From contig NZ_CP045929.1 in NCBI RefSeq assembly GCF_009664835.1, positions 1,426,001 through 1,490,000 on the forward strand: a stretch of DNA of 64,000 nucleotides, read 5' to 3'. Below, piece after piece: positions 49,589 through 58,653 of the stretch; position 1 is the first letter of the stretch, and each line of letters starts with the position of its first letter. The translations under genes were made by a program, and so were the position numbers. The notes beneath the pieces are model-generated. The model was not told the DNA's origin and ran no database searches. It saw only the letters and a list, made by a program, of their open reading frames with translations. This DNA is from Allosaccharopolyspora coralli (lineage in GTDB: Bacteria; Actinomycetota; Actinomycetes; Mycobacteriales; Pseudonocardiaceae).

Positions 49589-51780
49589 GAACCCGCCCCG
49601 ACCTTCTCGCGTTCGCGTTGGGTCTCGCGTTCCTCTCGGGTCATGATGAGACCCGACGGCGCCCACCGAGTGGACTCGACCTTGCCGACCTCGGTGTCGG
49701 GGAGTGGTTCCGGTGCCCGCAGCGCCTTCACCCACACCCGCATCGCGTCGACGAGCACGATGATGATCAGCACCGCGAACAGGATGGCCAGCACGCCGTC
49801 CACCGTGGAGTTGACGACGACCTTCTGCATCTGTTCGAGGTTCTCGGCCGACCCTTTGCTCGTCTCACCGGCTGCGATCGCCGCCTGGTACTCGGCGCGC
49901 TGGGCGAAGAAGCCGATCGACGAGTCCGCCGAGAACACCTTCTGCCAGCTCGCCGTGAGCGTGACCGCCGCGTCGAACGCCAACGGAATGATCGTCACCC
50001 ACGCGTACTTCGCGCGGCCGGTCTTGATGAGGATCGTGGTGCCGATTGCGAGTGCCACCGCCGCGAGCAGCTGGTTGGCGATGCCGAACAACGGGAACAG
50101 CTGGTTGATCCCGCCGAGTGGGTCGTTCACGCCTGCCCACAGGAAGTAGCCCCAGCCGCCGACGATCGCGGCGCTGGCGATCCAGATGCCCGGCTTCCAG
50201 CTCACGTCGCCGAACTTCGGCCAGATGTTGCCGACGGTGTCCTGCAGCATGAAACGGCCGACGCGAGTGCCGGCGTCCACAGTGGTCAGAATGAACAGCG
50301 CCTCGAACATGACGGCGAAGTGGTACCAGAACGCTCGGGCGCCCTCCCCGCCGAGCACTTGCGAGAAGACCTCCGACAAGCCCACCGCGAGGGTGGGCGC
50401 ACCACCGCTGCGACCGACGAGTGTCTCTTCCTCCACGGCGGCGGCCGCGGCGGTCAGCTGTTCCGGCGTGATCGAGAATCCGATCCCGGCGACCGCCTGC
50501 GAGGCCGATTCCACGGTCGCGCCGAGTTGTGCGTCGGGCATGTTCATCGCGAAGTACAAGCCCGGATCGATGATGCAGGCCGCCGCGATCGCCATCACCG
50601 CGACGAACGACTCCATGAGCATGCCGCCGTAGCCGAGGACGCGGACCTGCGATTCCTTCTCGACCAGCTTCGGCGTGGTGCCCGATGCCACCAAGGCGTG
50701 GAAGCCGGACAGGGCACCGCAGGCGATCGTGATGAACACGAACGGGAACAGGGCGCCGCTGAACACCGGCCCTTCGCCGTTGAGCGCGAACTCGGTGACG
50801 GCGTCGGCACGCAGGACCGGCTGCGCGACCACGATCGCCAGCGCCAGCATGACGATGACGCCGACCTTCATGAACGTCGACAGGTAGTCGCGCGGTGCCA
50901 ACAGCATCCACACCGGCAGCACCGAGGCCACGAAGCCGTACACGACGAGAGCGAAGGTCAGCTGATTACCGGTGAGGGTGAAGGTGTCGGCCAGGCCCGA
51001 CTCGGCGACCCATCCGCCGCCCACGATGGCGAGCAGCAGCAGGGTGACGCCGATCACCGAGGTCTCGATGATGCGACCCGGGCGCAGGTACCGTAGGTAG
51101 AAGCCCATGAACAAGGCGATCGGGATGGTCATGGCGATCGAGAAGGCGCCCCACGGCGAGCTTTCCAGTGCCTCGACCACGACCAGCGCGAGCACCGCCA
51201 ACAGGATGATCATGATGGACAACACGGCGATCAGGGCGGCGATGCCGCCGACCGGGCCGATGTCCTCGCGCGCCATCTGCCCGAGGCTGCGGCCGTCGCG
51301 ACGGGTGGAGAAGAACAGCACCACCATGTCCTGCGCCGCACCGGCGAAGATGACCCCGACGATGATCCAGATCGTGCCGGGCAGGTAGCCCATCTGCGCG
51401 GCGAGCACCGGGCCTACCAGTGGCCCCGCGCCCGCGATCGCGGCGAAGTGGTGGCCGAAGAGCACCCGGCGGTCGGTGGGGTGGAAGTCGGTGCCGTTGT
51501 TCAAGCGCTCGGCCGGGGTCGCGCGCGTGTCGTCGACCCGCAGCACCTTGTAGGCGATGAATCGCGAGTAGAAGCGGTAGGCGATCGCATAGGAGGCGAC
51601 CGCGGCGAAGACCAGCCACACGGCCGAAATCTCTTCGCCCCGGCTGAGGGCGAGAATGCCCCAGGCGACGGCACCGACGACCGCCACCAGCACCCACACC
51701 ACGATCTCGCGGGTGCTCATCTTCTTCTTGCGTGAGGCGGGCCGGTCGGCTGCCTCACTGTTGTCCGTTGTCGTCGACAC
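49585..51780 (-). CDS. cstA: CstA-family carbon-starvation carrier
   Basis: A 731-residue membrane protein with about 16 to 18 helices. I use GTG 51780, which has AAGGAG eleven bases upstream; GTG 51816 is a longer option. CstA signatures are RVLFGHHFAAIAGAGPLVGPVLAAQMGYLPGTIWI, DMVVLFFSTRRDGRSLGQMAREDIG, ACGALSGFHALVASGTTPKLV, TTVDAGTRVGRFMLQD and LFPLFGIANQLLAAVAL. In E. coli, CstA and BtsT take up peptides or pyruvate at low nutrient. YbdD is coupled downstream. The substrate here is unknown. Confidence 0.95.
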   Translation of the reverse strand: MSTTTDNSEAADRPASRKKKMSTREIVVWVLVAVVGAVAWGILALSRGEEISAVWLVFAAVASYAIAYRFYSRFIAYKVLRVDDTRATPAERLNNGTDFHPTDRRVLFGHHFAAIAGAGPLVGPVLAAQMGYLPGTIWIIVGVIFAGAAQDMVVLFFSTRRDGRSLGQMAREDIGPVGGIAALIAVLSIMIILLAVLALVVVEALESSPWGAFSIAMTIPIALFMGFYLRYLRPGRIIETSVIGVTLLLLAIVGGGWVAESGLADTFTLTGNQLTFALVVYGFVASVLPVWMLLAPRDYLSTFMKVGVIVMLALAIVVAQPVLRADAVTEFALNGEGPVFSGALFPFVFITIACGALSGFHALVASGTTPKLVEKESQVRVLGYGGMLMESFVAVMAIAAACIIDPGLYFAMNMPDAQLGATVESASQAVAGIGFSITPEQLTAAAAAVEEETLVGRSGGAPTLAVGLSEVFSQVLGGEGARAFWYHFAVMFEALFILTTVDAGTRVGRFMLQDTVGNIWPKFGDVSWKPGIWIASAAIVGGWGYFLWAGVNDPLGGINQLFPLFGIANQLLAAVALAIGTTILIKTGRAKYAWVTIIPLAFDAAVTLTASWQKVFSADSSIGFFAQRAEYQAAIAAGETSKGSAENLEQMQKVVVNSTVDGVLAILFAVLIIIVLVDAMRVWVKALRAPEPLPDTEVGKVESTRWAPSGLIMTREERETQREREKVGAGS

Positions 51781-52176
51781 CGTCCCCGAATCTCCTTTTG
51801 TGTGAGTTCGCGTCACAGGGGGCTTGTTCAGCAGCGTTGAGGATCTTCCTGCCGCACCGCGATGTCCAGTCCGCGAAACGGATGTAACCAGGATGTGAGA
51901 CGGAGCGGGCGCGTGCCGGTGCGATGCTCACGGAGCCAACAGACCGGCGGCAGCCCTCGACGCTGTGGCGGCCGCAGCTCCGCATGCCCTCTGAGTCACG
52001 GAGGTGTGGCCGACCGAGATCATCATGCCGGTAGGCTTCCCCGACGGGTGTTCGAGTGCGGGGAGAATCTCCCGGCCGCTTGCCAACCGCGGAGGGGGTG
52101 TCGCGCGTCTTGGCTCCACGTGACGGTTTCGATCGCGATGCCCGCGACCGTCGGGCCGGGCGACGGGCTGGCGGGC
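51781..52176. other. 400-base divergent intergenic region
   Basis: Between cstA (minus) and the sigma-factor gene (plus). It holds no recognisable gene and should contain both promoters. The sigma-factor frame is open through much of it, so an upstream start such as ATG 52138 or GTG 52123 cannot be excluded. Confidence 0.4.
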
Positions 52177-52668
52177 ATGGATGAGCTGACGAGGAAACTG
52201 ACCGATCTATACCAGGAGCATTACCGGCAGCTGTTACGCATCGCCCTGTTGCTCGTCGACGATCGCTCGGCCGCCGAGGACGTCGTCCACGACGCGTTCC
52301 TGCGGGTGTACGACTCGAGGTCACGGCTGCGCGACCCGGACAAGGCGCTGGCGTTTCTGCGGCAGGCGGTGCTCAACCGGGCCCGTTCGGTGTTGCGTCG
52401 ACGGCTCGTCGCCAAGCGCTACCAACCGACACTCGCCGAGCGCGACTCTCACCCCGACGACACCGGGCGGGGAGTGGACCGGGCGTTGCTCGCGGATGCG
52501 CTCGCCAAACTGCCACGCAGGCAGCGAGAGGCGGTGGTCCTGCGCTACTACGCCGATGTCAGCGAGGCGCGAACAGCCGAGCTGATGCGGGTCAGTCCGG
52601 GAGCGGTCAAATCGTACTGCTCGCGCGGGGTCGCGCGGCTGTCCGAACTGTTACGGGAGTGGGTGTGA
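52177..52668 (+). CDS. ECF sigma factor (SigE-like)
   Basis: A 163-residue sigma-70 factor of the extracytoplasmic-function class from ATG 52177. Region 2 reads LYQEHYRQLLRIALLLVDDRSAAEDVVHDAFLRVYDSRSRLRDPDKALAFLRQAVLNRARSVLRRR. Region 4 reads ALAKLPRRQREAVVLRYYADVSEARTAELMRVSPGAVKSYCSRGVARLSELL. Both are complete. The stop overlaps the start of a membrane-protein gene (GTGA). That gene probably encodes its anti-sigma factor, so the pair forms an envelope-signal module of the SigE/RsiE kind without a zinc motif. Confidence 0.9.
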   Translation: MDELTRKLTDLYQEHYRQLLRIALLLVDDRSAAEDVVHDAFLRVYDSRSRLRDPDKALAFLRQAVLNRARSVLRRRLVAKRYQPTLAERDSHPDDTGRGVDRALLADALAKLPRRQREAVVLRYYADVSEARTAELMRVSPGAVKSYCSRGVARLSELLREWV

Positions 52669-53720
52669 ACGACTTCCATCGTGGACAGGGCCGTGACGAC
52701 CACGAGCGCGCGGTCCACGAGGTGCGCCGTCGTCTCGCGGACGCGGTCGACGACGTCGAACCGGCACCCGATGCGCTGCCCCGGTTGCTCTCTGAGGTGC
52801 GCAGGCGCCGGTCGCCGCGACGACCGCTGATCGCCGCCGCTGTCGCCGGTGCCGCGGCGGTCACCGCCGTGGTCGTCGCGATCGTGCAAGTCGGGCCACC
52901 GCGCCCGGAACCTGCCGGCGTCGCCCCGAACAGCTACGTCGCGCAGCCGGAGCCGGGAGTGATCGCCACGTTCGACGTCGGCTCGGGTCGCCAGCTCGAC
53001 CGGATCGCCCGCACGCCGGTACCGGGCGGGACGATCGCCGCCGACGAGGACCGGGTGTACGTCGTCCTTCAGAACGGGGCCGAGCAGGGCATCGTCGAGA
53101 TCGACGCTGCGGGCGAGCAGCGCATCGTGGAACCGTTGTCGGAACATCGGGACGTCCGGGCGTTCGCAGCCGGGGCGGGCACGGTCGCCTACGCCGGAAA
53201 CCGTGAGGTCGTCGTGGGTGGTGGCGGGACACAGCGCAGGATCGCCGTGCCACCCGGCCTCGACGTGCTCGACCTCGCGGTCGGCGATGACGGTCGGATC
53301 GCGGTGCTGACGCGGTCACAGCAGGGGCACACGCAGGTACACGTCGGCTCCGAGGCCACGGAGTTGGCCGCGTTGCCCACCGTGCCGACGCCCGGCGACT
53401 GCGGGGCGATCGCCGTGGAGTGGACCGGAACGGAGGTCGCGGCGTTGTCGCCGGTCGACTGTGACCGGGGTGAGCGTTTTCGTGTGTCCACGTTCGACCC
53501 GGGCAGCGGCGAGGTGGTCGGGGGAGGCGTGCCGTTCTCGGTGGCTGGACACCGCGTCGACGCCGACAGCGTGCAGCTGTCCACCGACAAGCTCGGCCGA
53601 TTCCTCGTCTCGGCGTCCGGGACCCCACAGTGGCTCATCGACGGCGGTACGGTCGACGTGCTGCCGGCGCCGTGCTCGGAAGACACCTGCGCGACGACCC
53701 CCGCCACCTTCTGGGGGTGA
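52665..53720 (+). CDS. Membrane-anchored protein, probable anti-sigma partner
   Basis: A 351-residue protein coupled to the sigma-factor gene. The first 55 residues are hydrophilic and helical (HERAVHEVRRRLADAVDDVEPAPDALPRLLSEVRRRRSPRR), on the inner side, where an anti-sigma domain would lie. One membrane helix follows (LIAAAVAGAAAVTAVVVAIV). The outer part of about 270 residues has repeated beta segments (VIATFDVGSGRQLDRIAR, GTIAADEDRVYVVLQNG, DLAVGDDGRIAVLTRS), like a beta-propeller. No ZAS zinc motif is seen. Cysteines near the end may form disulfides. Function as an anti-sigma factor is inferred from context. Confidence 0.75.
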   Translation: MNDFHRGQGRDDHERAVHEVRRRLADAVDDVEPAPDALPRLLSEVRRRRSPRRPLIAAAVAGAAAVTAVVVAIVQVGPPRPEPAGVAPNSYVAQPEPGVIATFDVGSGRQLDRIARTPVPGGTIAADEDRVYVVLQNGAEQGIVEIDAAGEQRIVEPLSEHRDVRAFAAGAGTVAYAGNREVVVGGGGTQRRIAVPPGLDVLDLAVGDDGRIAVLTRSQQGHTQVHVGSEATELAALPTVPTPGDCGAIAVEWTGTEVAALSPVDCDRGERFRVSTFDPGSGEVVGGGVPFSVAGHRVDADSVQLSTDKLGRFLVSASGTPQWLIDGGTVDVLPAPCSEDTCATTPATFWG

Positions 53721-53749
53721 GGCGAGTGCGTGTCCTTGGTCTTGTCCTG

Positions 53750-53790
53750 ATGCCCTCAGGGCATGGTCTGGCGTGCTCGGTCCGAGCACG
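53750..53790 (+). terminator. Two adjacent short palindromes after the sigma-factor operon
   Basis: ATGCCCT-C-AGGGCAT (53750 to 53764) and CGTGCTCGG-T-CCGAGCACG (53772 to 53790) begin 30 bases after the stop. They could be a terminator. The second could also be an operator for the FAD oxidoreductase downstream. Confidence 0.45.
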
Positions 53791-53912
53791 GTGAGAGGCT
53801 CCGAGCAACGCGAGCGGTGAGCTGGGACGCCGGTAAGCGACCACCACGACAGATCACAGACAACTTCTGGCCCGAGTTGCCTTCGGTGCGCGGGTGCAGT
53901 CTGGTGGACGTC

Positions 53913-55337
53913 ATGTCGGATGTGCGCGAATACGATGTCGTCGTGCTCGGGGCCGGGCCGGTCGGTGAGAACGCCGCCGCACGGTCCGTCGCGGGGGGAC
54001 TGTCCGCACTGCTCATCGAATCCGAGCGGTTCGGCGGCGAATGCTCGTACTGGGCGTGCATGCCCAGTAAAGCCCTACTCCGGTCCGGCCATGCGCTCGC
54101 TGCGGCGCGGCGTGTCGGCGGGTCGCGTGAGGCGGTGACGGGCGACCTCGACGCGTCGGCCGTGCTCCGCCGCCGAAACTCTTTCACATCCGAGTGGGAC
54201 GACTCCGCGCAAGTCAGCTGGGCCCAGAACGCCGGTGTCGAGGTGCTTCGTGGCCACGGCCGGCTCACGGGGCATCGGCAGGTCGATGTGGACGGCGCCG
54301 AGGGACATGTGCGGGTCAGTGCGAGAAGGGCGGTCGTCATCTGCACGGGGAGTGTCCCGCGTGTCCCGCCCATCGACGGCCTGGACGGCGTCGAGACCTG
54401 GGGCTCGCGCGAAGGTACGTCCGCACAGCACGTTCCTCGAAGCCTGCTCGTCGTCGGTGCGGGGGTCGTGGGCACCGAGCTCGCGCAGGCATGGGCGCGT
54501 CTCGGCAGCGCGGTGACCCTCGTCGGCCGGTCCGAACGACCGTTGCCGTCCACGGAGCCGGTGGCGGGCGACCTCGTCGCCGAGGGACTCCGCGCCGACG
54601 GTGTCGACCTCCGGCTGTCCACCGACGTCACCGCCGTGTCCGGAGAGGACGGTGCGGTCCGGGCGCGGCTTTCGGACGGCACGGAGGTGCGCGGTGATCA
54701 TCTGCTCGTGGCTACCGGGCGGCGCCCGGGCACCGACGACGTCGGCCTGGAGACGGTCGGGCTGTCGCCCGGCGATCCGCTGCAGGTCGACGAGCACGGC
54801 CAGGTGCGTGGTGTCGACGCCGGGTGGCTGTACGCGGCGGGGGATTCCACCGACCAACCGCAGCTGACACACCAGGGCAAGTACGCGGCGCGAGTGATCG
54901 GTGACGTGATCGTCGCCCGGTCCGCCGGACGGAACATCGTCGACAGTCCCGAGTGGAGTCGCTTCACGGCGACCGCCAACGAGCATGCGGTGCCACAGGT
55001 CGTGTTCACCGATCCTGCGGTGTGCGCCGTGGGCCGCACCGCCGAGCGAGCCGAACGGGAGGGCTACCGGACCGCCGTGGTCGACCTGGACTTCGGCGTG
55101 GCGGGCTCGGCGCTGCAGGCCGACGATTTTCGCGGTGCGGCGCGGATGGTGGTCGACGAGGACCGGGAGGTACTGGTGGGGGTGACCTTCGTCGGCCCGG
55201 ATCTGGCCGAGCTGTTGCACTCCGCGACGATCGCTGTGGCGGGCGAGGTGCCGTTGCGTCGTCTCTGGCACGCGGTCCCCTCGTTCCCGACCGCGAGCGA
55301 GATCTGGCTCCGCCTTCTCGAGGAGTACGGCCTCTGA
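53913..55337 (+). CDS. NAD(P)/FAD-dependent disulfide oxidoreductase, mercuric-reductase-like
   Basis: A 474-residue flavoprotein from ATG 53913. The FAD site is YDVVVLGAGPVGENAAARSV. The redox disulfide is GGECSYWACMPSKALLR, with CxxxxC. The NAD(P) site is RSLLVVGAGVVGTELAQAWARLGSAVTLV, and the second FAD contact is WLYAAGDSTDQPQLTHQGKYAA. The C-terminal active-site base is kept in LWHAVPSFPTASEIW. It belongs to the pyridine nucleotide-disulfide oxidoreductase class I group, near lipoamide dehydrogenase and mercuric reductase. No heavy-metal domain or mer genes are present, so the substrate is unknown. Confidence 0.88.
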   Translation: MSDVREYDVVVLGAGPVGENAAARSVAGGLSALLIESERFGGECSYWACMPSKALLRSGHALAAARRVGGSREAVTGDLDASAVLRRRNSFTSEWDDSAQVSWAQNAGVEVLRGHGRLTGHRQVDVDGAEGHVRVSARRAVVICTGSVPRVPPIDGLDGVETWGSREGTSAQHVPRSLLVVGAGVVGTELAQAWARLGSAVTLVGRSERPLPSTEPVAGDLVAEGLRADGVDLRLSTDVTAVSGEDGAVRARLSDGTEVRGDHLLVATGRRPGTDDVGLETVGLSPGDPLQVDEHGQVRGVDAGWLYAAGDSTDQPQLTHQGKYAARVIGDVIVARSAGRNIVDSPEWSRFTATANEHAVPQVVFTDPAVCAVGRTAERAEREGYRTAVVDLDFGVAGSALQADDFRGAARMVVDEDREVLVGVTFVGPDLAELLHSATIAVAGEVPLRRLWHAVPSFPTASEIWLRLLEEYGL

Positions 55338-55342
55338 CGGTC

Positions 55343-55386
55343 GAACGGCACATTCGCCTCGTCTTGTGGGGCGAGAGTGCCGTTCG
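55343..55386. repeat. Hairpin repeat family T, copy at 55 kb
   Basis: GAACGGCACATTCGCC and the inverted GGCGAGAGTGCCGTTC enclose an 11-base loop. It stands between two convergent genes, as do the tandem copies at 17880 to 18062, and probably ends both transcripts. Confidence 0.8.
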
Positions 55387-55393
55387 CCTCGTG

Positions 55394-56224
55394 TCAATTG
55401 GGTGTGCCGAGCATCAGCACGAGGACGGCGGCGAGACAGACCAGAAGTGCTACGAACCCGAGCGTGATGGTTCGACGTCGCGTGAGCGCGTCCTGCGGAG
55501 TTCCCGCGACCGCGCGATCGGTCGTGGAGCGCGACGATCCCCGTTGCGCCGACCGCTCAGCGTCCTCGTCGGGGACCTTCTTCAGCCTCGTCGTCTCCGA
55601 GCTCGCGAGGCCAGAGGCGACGTCGGGGAAGCCTTCGTCGACGAGCGTGGCCATCCCGAGCCGCTGTGAGCCGGCGCCGAGGATGCGCAGCACACGGGCC
55701 GCGGGCTCGGCGCGGCAGGTGTCCTCGTAGGTCGCCAGCTCCCGGACCGCCGAGAGCATCGTCCGAGTCGTCGGGCACAGGACCCGGACACCTCGGTTGA
55801 GATCCTGCGTGGGCTGGGTGATCCGGTCCGCGTACGGCCCGACCGCGACGATCGTGCTCACCGGCAGCGGCTCGGCCTCGCGGTCGTGCAGCGTCTTCGC
55901 CAGCGCCGTGGCCGCCTGCATCGCCTCCAGAGCCGGATTGACGTCGCCTTCCGTGCGCACCAGCGGCCAGCCGTCGACGGTCCACGGCGTGTGCACCGGC
56001 GCGTCCACGGTGAGTGCCGGGTCGGAGAGGTCGACGCCGACGACGACGATGACGCCGCGTGGCAGGACGAGGACGGCGTCGAGGGGACGCGGGCACCCGG
56101 GCGGCTGACAACCGAACACGCCGACTCCACCGAACACGCCCCGCCCGGCGCCCCACACCGTCAGCGACGTCCGGACGTCGGCGCCGACGGTGCTCGGTTC
56201 GTCGTCGAGCCGTATCAGCCGCAT
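55394..56224 (-). CDS. Tail-anchored membrane protein of unknown function
   Basis: A 276-residue protein with one membrane helix at its extreme C-terminus (ITLGFVALLVCLAAVLVLMLG), so the bulk is cytoplasmic. The N-terminal 150 residues form an alpha/beta domain (RPLDAVLVLPRGVIVVVGVDLSD, GDVNPALEAMQAATALAKTLHD, STIVAVGPYADRI). This resembles nuclease-like NERD domains in outline, without clear catalytic residues. A Ser/Arg/Asp-rich linker precedes the helix. No family can be named with confidence. It converges with the FAD oxidoreductase gene across a family T hairpin. Confidence 0.7.
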   Translation of the reverse strand: MRLIRLDDEPSTVGADVRTSLTVWGAGRGVFGGVGVFGCQPPGCPRPLDAVLVLPRGVIVVVGVDLSDPALTVDAPVHTPWTVDGWPLVRTEGDVNPALEAMQAATALAKTLHDREAEPLPVSTIVAVGPYADRITQPTQDLNRGVRVLCPTTRTMLSAVRELATYEDTCRAEPAARVLRILGAGSQRLGMATLVDEGFPDVASGLASSETTRLKKVPDEDAERSAQRGSSRSTTDRAVAGTPQDALTRRRTITLGFVALLVCLAAVLVLMLGTPN

Positions 56225-56598
56225 CGCGTCCTCCGTCCGCAGTCGCTCGCTGATCCGTACCGTAGCCGTCCCCGTGCCCGGAGCGGTCCAACCTCGAGGC
56301 TCGCCCGATCAGGTGAATTTGATCAGTGTTGTCGCCGCGTGTCGATGCCATCCGGGCCGACGCGACCGGAGGACCGCCGATCAGCGGTTTCGCATGATCG
56401 CCGAATCGCGGGCGGAGTCCCCGCACGGGCCCTTGAAGCGGACGAACAGGTCGTCCCTCGCTCGGCTGTCCTGGCGGAGCCCGGTGTTCGGCGTGCAGAA
56501 TGAGACCACGCGTGATCCACTGTTCGCGTCGCGAGCTGAACGCCGCTGGGCGAGGTCGTAGGGGAAGACGTCCCTCGTCGAGACAGCGGAGGTCAGCA
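56225..56598. other. 370-base divergent intergenic region
   Basis: Between the tail-anchored protein (minus) and the DUF3145 gene (plus). I see no gene with recognisable similarity. GCGGAGGTCAGCA just before 56599 is the ribosome-binding site of the DUF3145 gene. Confidence 0.4.
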
Positions 56599-57111
56599 GT
56601 GACACGAGGCAGTGATCGTGGTCCAGCCACTGGTGTGGTCTACGTCCACTCGTCGCCGTCTGCGGTCTGCCCGCACGTCGAGTGGGCGATTTCCGGTGCT
56701 CTCGGCACGCGGGTCGACCTCAGCTGGACCGCTCAGTCGGCCGCGCCCGGCCAGTTGCGCGCGGAGTGTGTCTGGACGGGTGAGCCGGGGACCGGCGGGA
56801 CGCTGGTGAGCGCGTTGCGTGCCTGGCCGATGCTGCGGTTCGAGGTGACCGAGGATCCGAGCGTCGGCGTCGACGGCGAACGCTACTGTCACGTGCCCGA
56901 ACTCGGCCTCTGGCGGGCCGCGACCGGCGCGAACGGCGACATCATGGTCACCGAGGACCAGCTGCGCACTCTCGCGCTGACGAGTACCGGTCAGGAGTCG
57001 TTCGGTCACCGCGTCGAGCAGATGCTGGGCTCGGCGTGGGACGAGGCGCTGGAGCCGTTCCGCTGCGGGGGTGACGGGGCACCGGTGACCTGGTTGCACC
57101 GGGTCGGCTGA
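56599..57111 (+). CDS. DUF3145 protein
   Basis: A 170-residue actinobacteria-specific protein from GTG 56599, with a GGAGG site. It shows the complete DUF3145 pattern: GVVYVHSSPSAVCPHVEWAISGALGTRVDLSWTAQSAAPGQLRAECVW, LRFEVTEDPSVGVDGERYCHVPELGLWRAATGANGDIMVTEDQLRTL and the end GSAWDEALEPFR. The function is unknown. In mycobacteria and relatives this gene lies close to the fabD-acpM-kasA-accD6 cluster, as it does here. A link to lipid metabolism has been suggested from that context only. Confidence 0.9.
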   Translation: MTRGSDRGPATGVVYVHSSPSAVCPHVEWAISGALGTRVDLSWTAQSAAPGQLRAECVWTGEPGTGGTLVSALRAWPMLRFEVTEDPSVGVDGERYCHVPELGLWRAATGANGDIMVTEDQLRTLALTSTGQESFGHRVEQMLGSAWDEALEPFRCGGDGAPVTWLHRVG

Positions 57112-57185
57112 CAGACCCCACCCTGCAGTTCCCCACCTCGCGGCTGTCCCCACCGCGGCGGGTACCGATGTGGGAAACTCGCACG

Positions 57186-57776
57186 GTGCCGTCGAGTTCC
57201 GCTCCGCGCCGTGGGCGCCTCTGGCCGTGGGCCGTGCCGGTGACGCTCGTGGTTCTCGTGGCCGCCGTCGGCGGCGGTCTCAGCGCTCGTGCACTCTACG
57301 GCGAGTCCGGGGCAGAACCTTCGGAGCCGAACTCCACGACGAGTGCTCCCGCGACGCAGGGTCGCCCGGGACCCGCGGTGGTCGAGTTGGCGCCGGGCGC
57401 GGCCGAGCATCCGGACCACCGCACGGTCCGGTCGATGCTGCAGATCCTGTTCTACTCGATCAACGCGAATCGTTACGACCAGTGGCGGACGACGGTCGTC
57501 GAGGAACGGCAACGCACCATGCCCGAGGACGAGTGGCGCGACGCCTACGGCTCGACCCGGGACGGCAGCATCCTGGTGCACACGATCCGGCCGGGACCGG
57601 ACGATTCGGTCCGGGTGCTGTTGTCGTTCACCAGCGTCCAGGATCCTGCCGACGCGCCGTCCGAGATGCCGGTCGACTGTCTCCGGTGGCACGTGGTGTA
57701 CCCGCTGGTGAAGGACTCGGGCGGGCTCCGCCTCGACACCAACCTGCCCGGCAGCTCCCAGTACAGCCCGTGCTGA
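57186..57776 (+). CDS. Membrane-anchored hypothetical protein
   Basis: A 196-residue protein. GTG 57186 is one option and ATG 57168 another. A short basic N-terminus (PRRGRLWPWAVP) leads to one membrane helix (VTLVVLVAAVGGGLSA), so the rest is outside. A Ser/Thr/Pro linker is followed by a domain with MLQILFYSINANRYDQWRTTV, typical of the NTF2-like or Mce-associated type domains of actinobacterial envelope proteins. Two Cys (DCLRW and the C-terminal SPC) could form a disulfide. It ends next to the convergent dihydrofolate-reductase-like gene with no spacer. Function unknown. Confidence 0.75.
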   Translation: MPSSSAPRRGRLWPWAVPVTLVVLVAAVGGGLSARALYGESGAEPSEPNSTTSAPATQGRPGPAVVELAPGAAEHPDHRTVRSMLQILFYSINANRYDQWRTTVVEERQRTMPEDEWRDAYGSTRDGSILVHTIRPGPDDSVRVLLSFTSVQDPADAPSEMPVDCLRWHVVYPLVKDSGGLRLDTNLPGSSQYSPC

Positions 57777-58337
57777 TCAGCTCGGGGTGATCCCGTAGCA
57801 CAGGTACACGGTGCCGGTGTCGAAGCGGCGTTCGTCCGTCAGGTTGAGCCGGAGCCGCACACCGTCGGGCAGCGCGCGGGTGCCGCCGCCGACGAGCACC
57901 GGGATGACGAACAGGCGGACCTCGTCAACGAGCCCGGCGTGGAAGGCGTGCGTGGCGAGACCGGGGCCGCTCACGCTCAGGTCGTGCGGTGCCAGTTCCT
58001 TGAGCTGGTGGACGGCGTCCGGGTTGAACTCCCGCTCCAGCTGGGTTCGGGCGGTGCTGGTCGCGTCCAGCGTCGTGGAGTAGACGATCTTGTCGGTCGC
58101 GTGCCAGAGCTCGGCGAAATCCTGCGTCTGAGCAGGATCGTCCGGGCCACCCATGGTCTCCCAGGCGAGCATGGTCTCGTACATGCGCCGGCCGAACAGG
58201 TGGGTGCCGATGGGGCGTTCGAGATCGTTGACGAACTCGTGCAGCTCGTCGTCCGGAACAGCCCAGTCGAAGTTGCCGTTCTCGTCGGCGATGTATCCGT
58301 CCAGCGACATGATCGCCGAGTAGATCAACTTCGCCAT
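57777..58337 (-). CDS. Dihydrofolate-reductase-family protein (RibD C-terminal domain)
   Basis: A 186-residue protein from ATG 58337, after GAGGGGTGAG. It reads AKLIYSAIMSLDGYIADENGNFDWAVPDDELHEFVNDLERPIGTHLFGRRMYETMLAWE, the standard start of YwjB/YyaP-type proteins. KIVYSTTLDA, LSVSGPGLATHAFHAGLVDEVRLFVIPVLVGGGTRAL with the NADPH-binding GG follow. Such proteins reduce pteridine- or pyrimidine-like substrates, but most are uncharacterised. It is unlikely to be the main dihydrofolate reductase, since the folA motifs differ. No partner gene is adjacent. Confidence 0.88.
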   Translation of the reverse strand: MAKLIYSAIMSLDGYIADENGNFDWAVPDDELHEFVNDLERPIGTHLFGRRMYETMLAWETMGGPDDPAQTQDFAELWHATDKIVYSTTLDATSTARTQLEREFNPDAVHQLKELAPHDLSVSGPGLATHAFHAGLVDEVRLFVIPVLVGGGTRALPDGVRLRLNLTDERRFDTGTVYLCYGITPS

Positions 58338-58481
58338 GTTCTCACCCCTCGTGCTCCGGCGTCCGTGACGCCGACACTCCCGCACATCGAAGCGTAGTGC
58401 TGGATTCAGGGAAGGTTCGGGCGACGAAACGACTCGCACACGGGTTGATCGCCGGCACGCGCCAGCGGACCCCGGGAAGGC

Positions 58482-58518
58482 GAAGGGGCCACCTCGTTCG
58501 GAACGAGGTGGCCCCTTC
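58482..58518. terminator. Strong hairpin between dihydrofolate-reductase-like gene and accD
   Basis: A perfect 18-base stem GAAGGGGCCACCTCGTTC (58482 to 58499) with its complement at 58501 to 58518 and a single-base centre. It lies 136 bases after the accD stop, as read on the minus strand, beyond repeat S, and probably ends the fatty-acid operon. Confidence 0.75.
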
Positions 58519-58519
58519 G

Positions 58520-58640
58520 GACGGGTCCTTGCAGACGGAGCTGTCGCCGTGTCGCGTCAGCGGCGGAGCCGCTGAGCGGGAACCCACACAACCGGACCAC
58601 GGCGCTGAGGTTCCGCCACGCAACCACCAACGCAGATCAA
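58520..58640 (-). repeat. Intergenic palindromic repeat family S, copy 3
   Basis: On the minus strand it reads GGTTGCGTGGCGGAACCTCA, GCGCCGTGGTCCGGTTGTGT, GGGTTCCCGCTCAGCGGCTC, CGCCGCTGACGCGACACGGC, GACAGCTCCGTCTGCAAGGA. The second half is nearly identical to copy 1 (8456 to 8580) and the first half to copy 2 (14145 to 14345). This copy therefore links the other two and shows the full-length form, with the hairpin CAGCGGC/GCCGCTG in the middle. Confidence 0.65.
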
Positions 58641-58653
58641 TCCGCGCCCCGGT

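Noticed and set aside
54075-55397. A 440-codon frame antisense to the FAD oxidoreductase
   Set aside because: It is a mirror of codon bias on the opposite strand. The plus-strand gene has all flavoprotein motifs.
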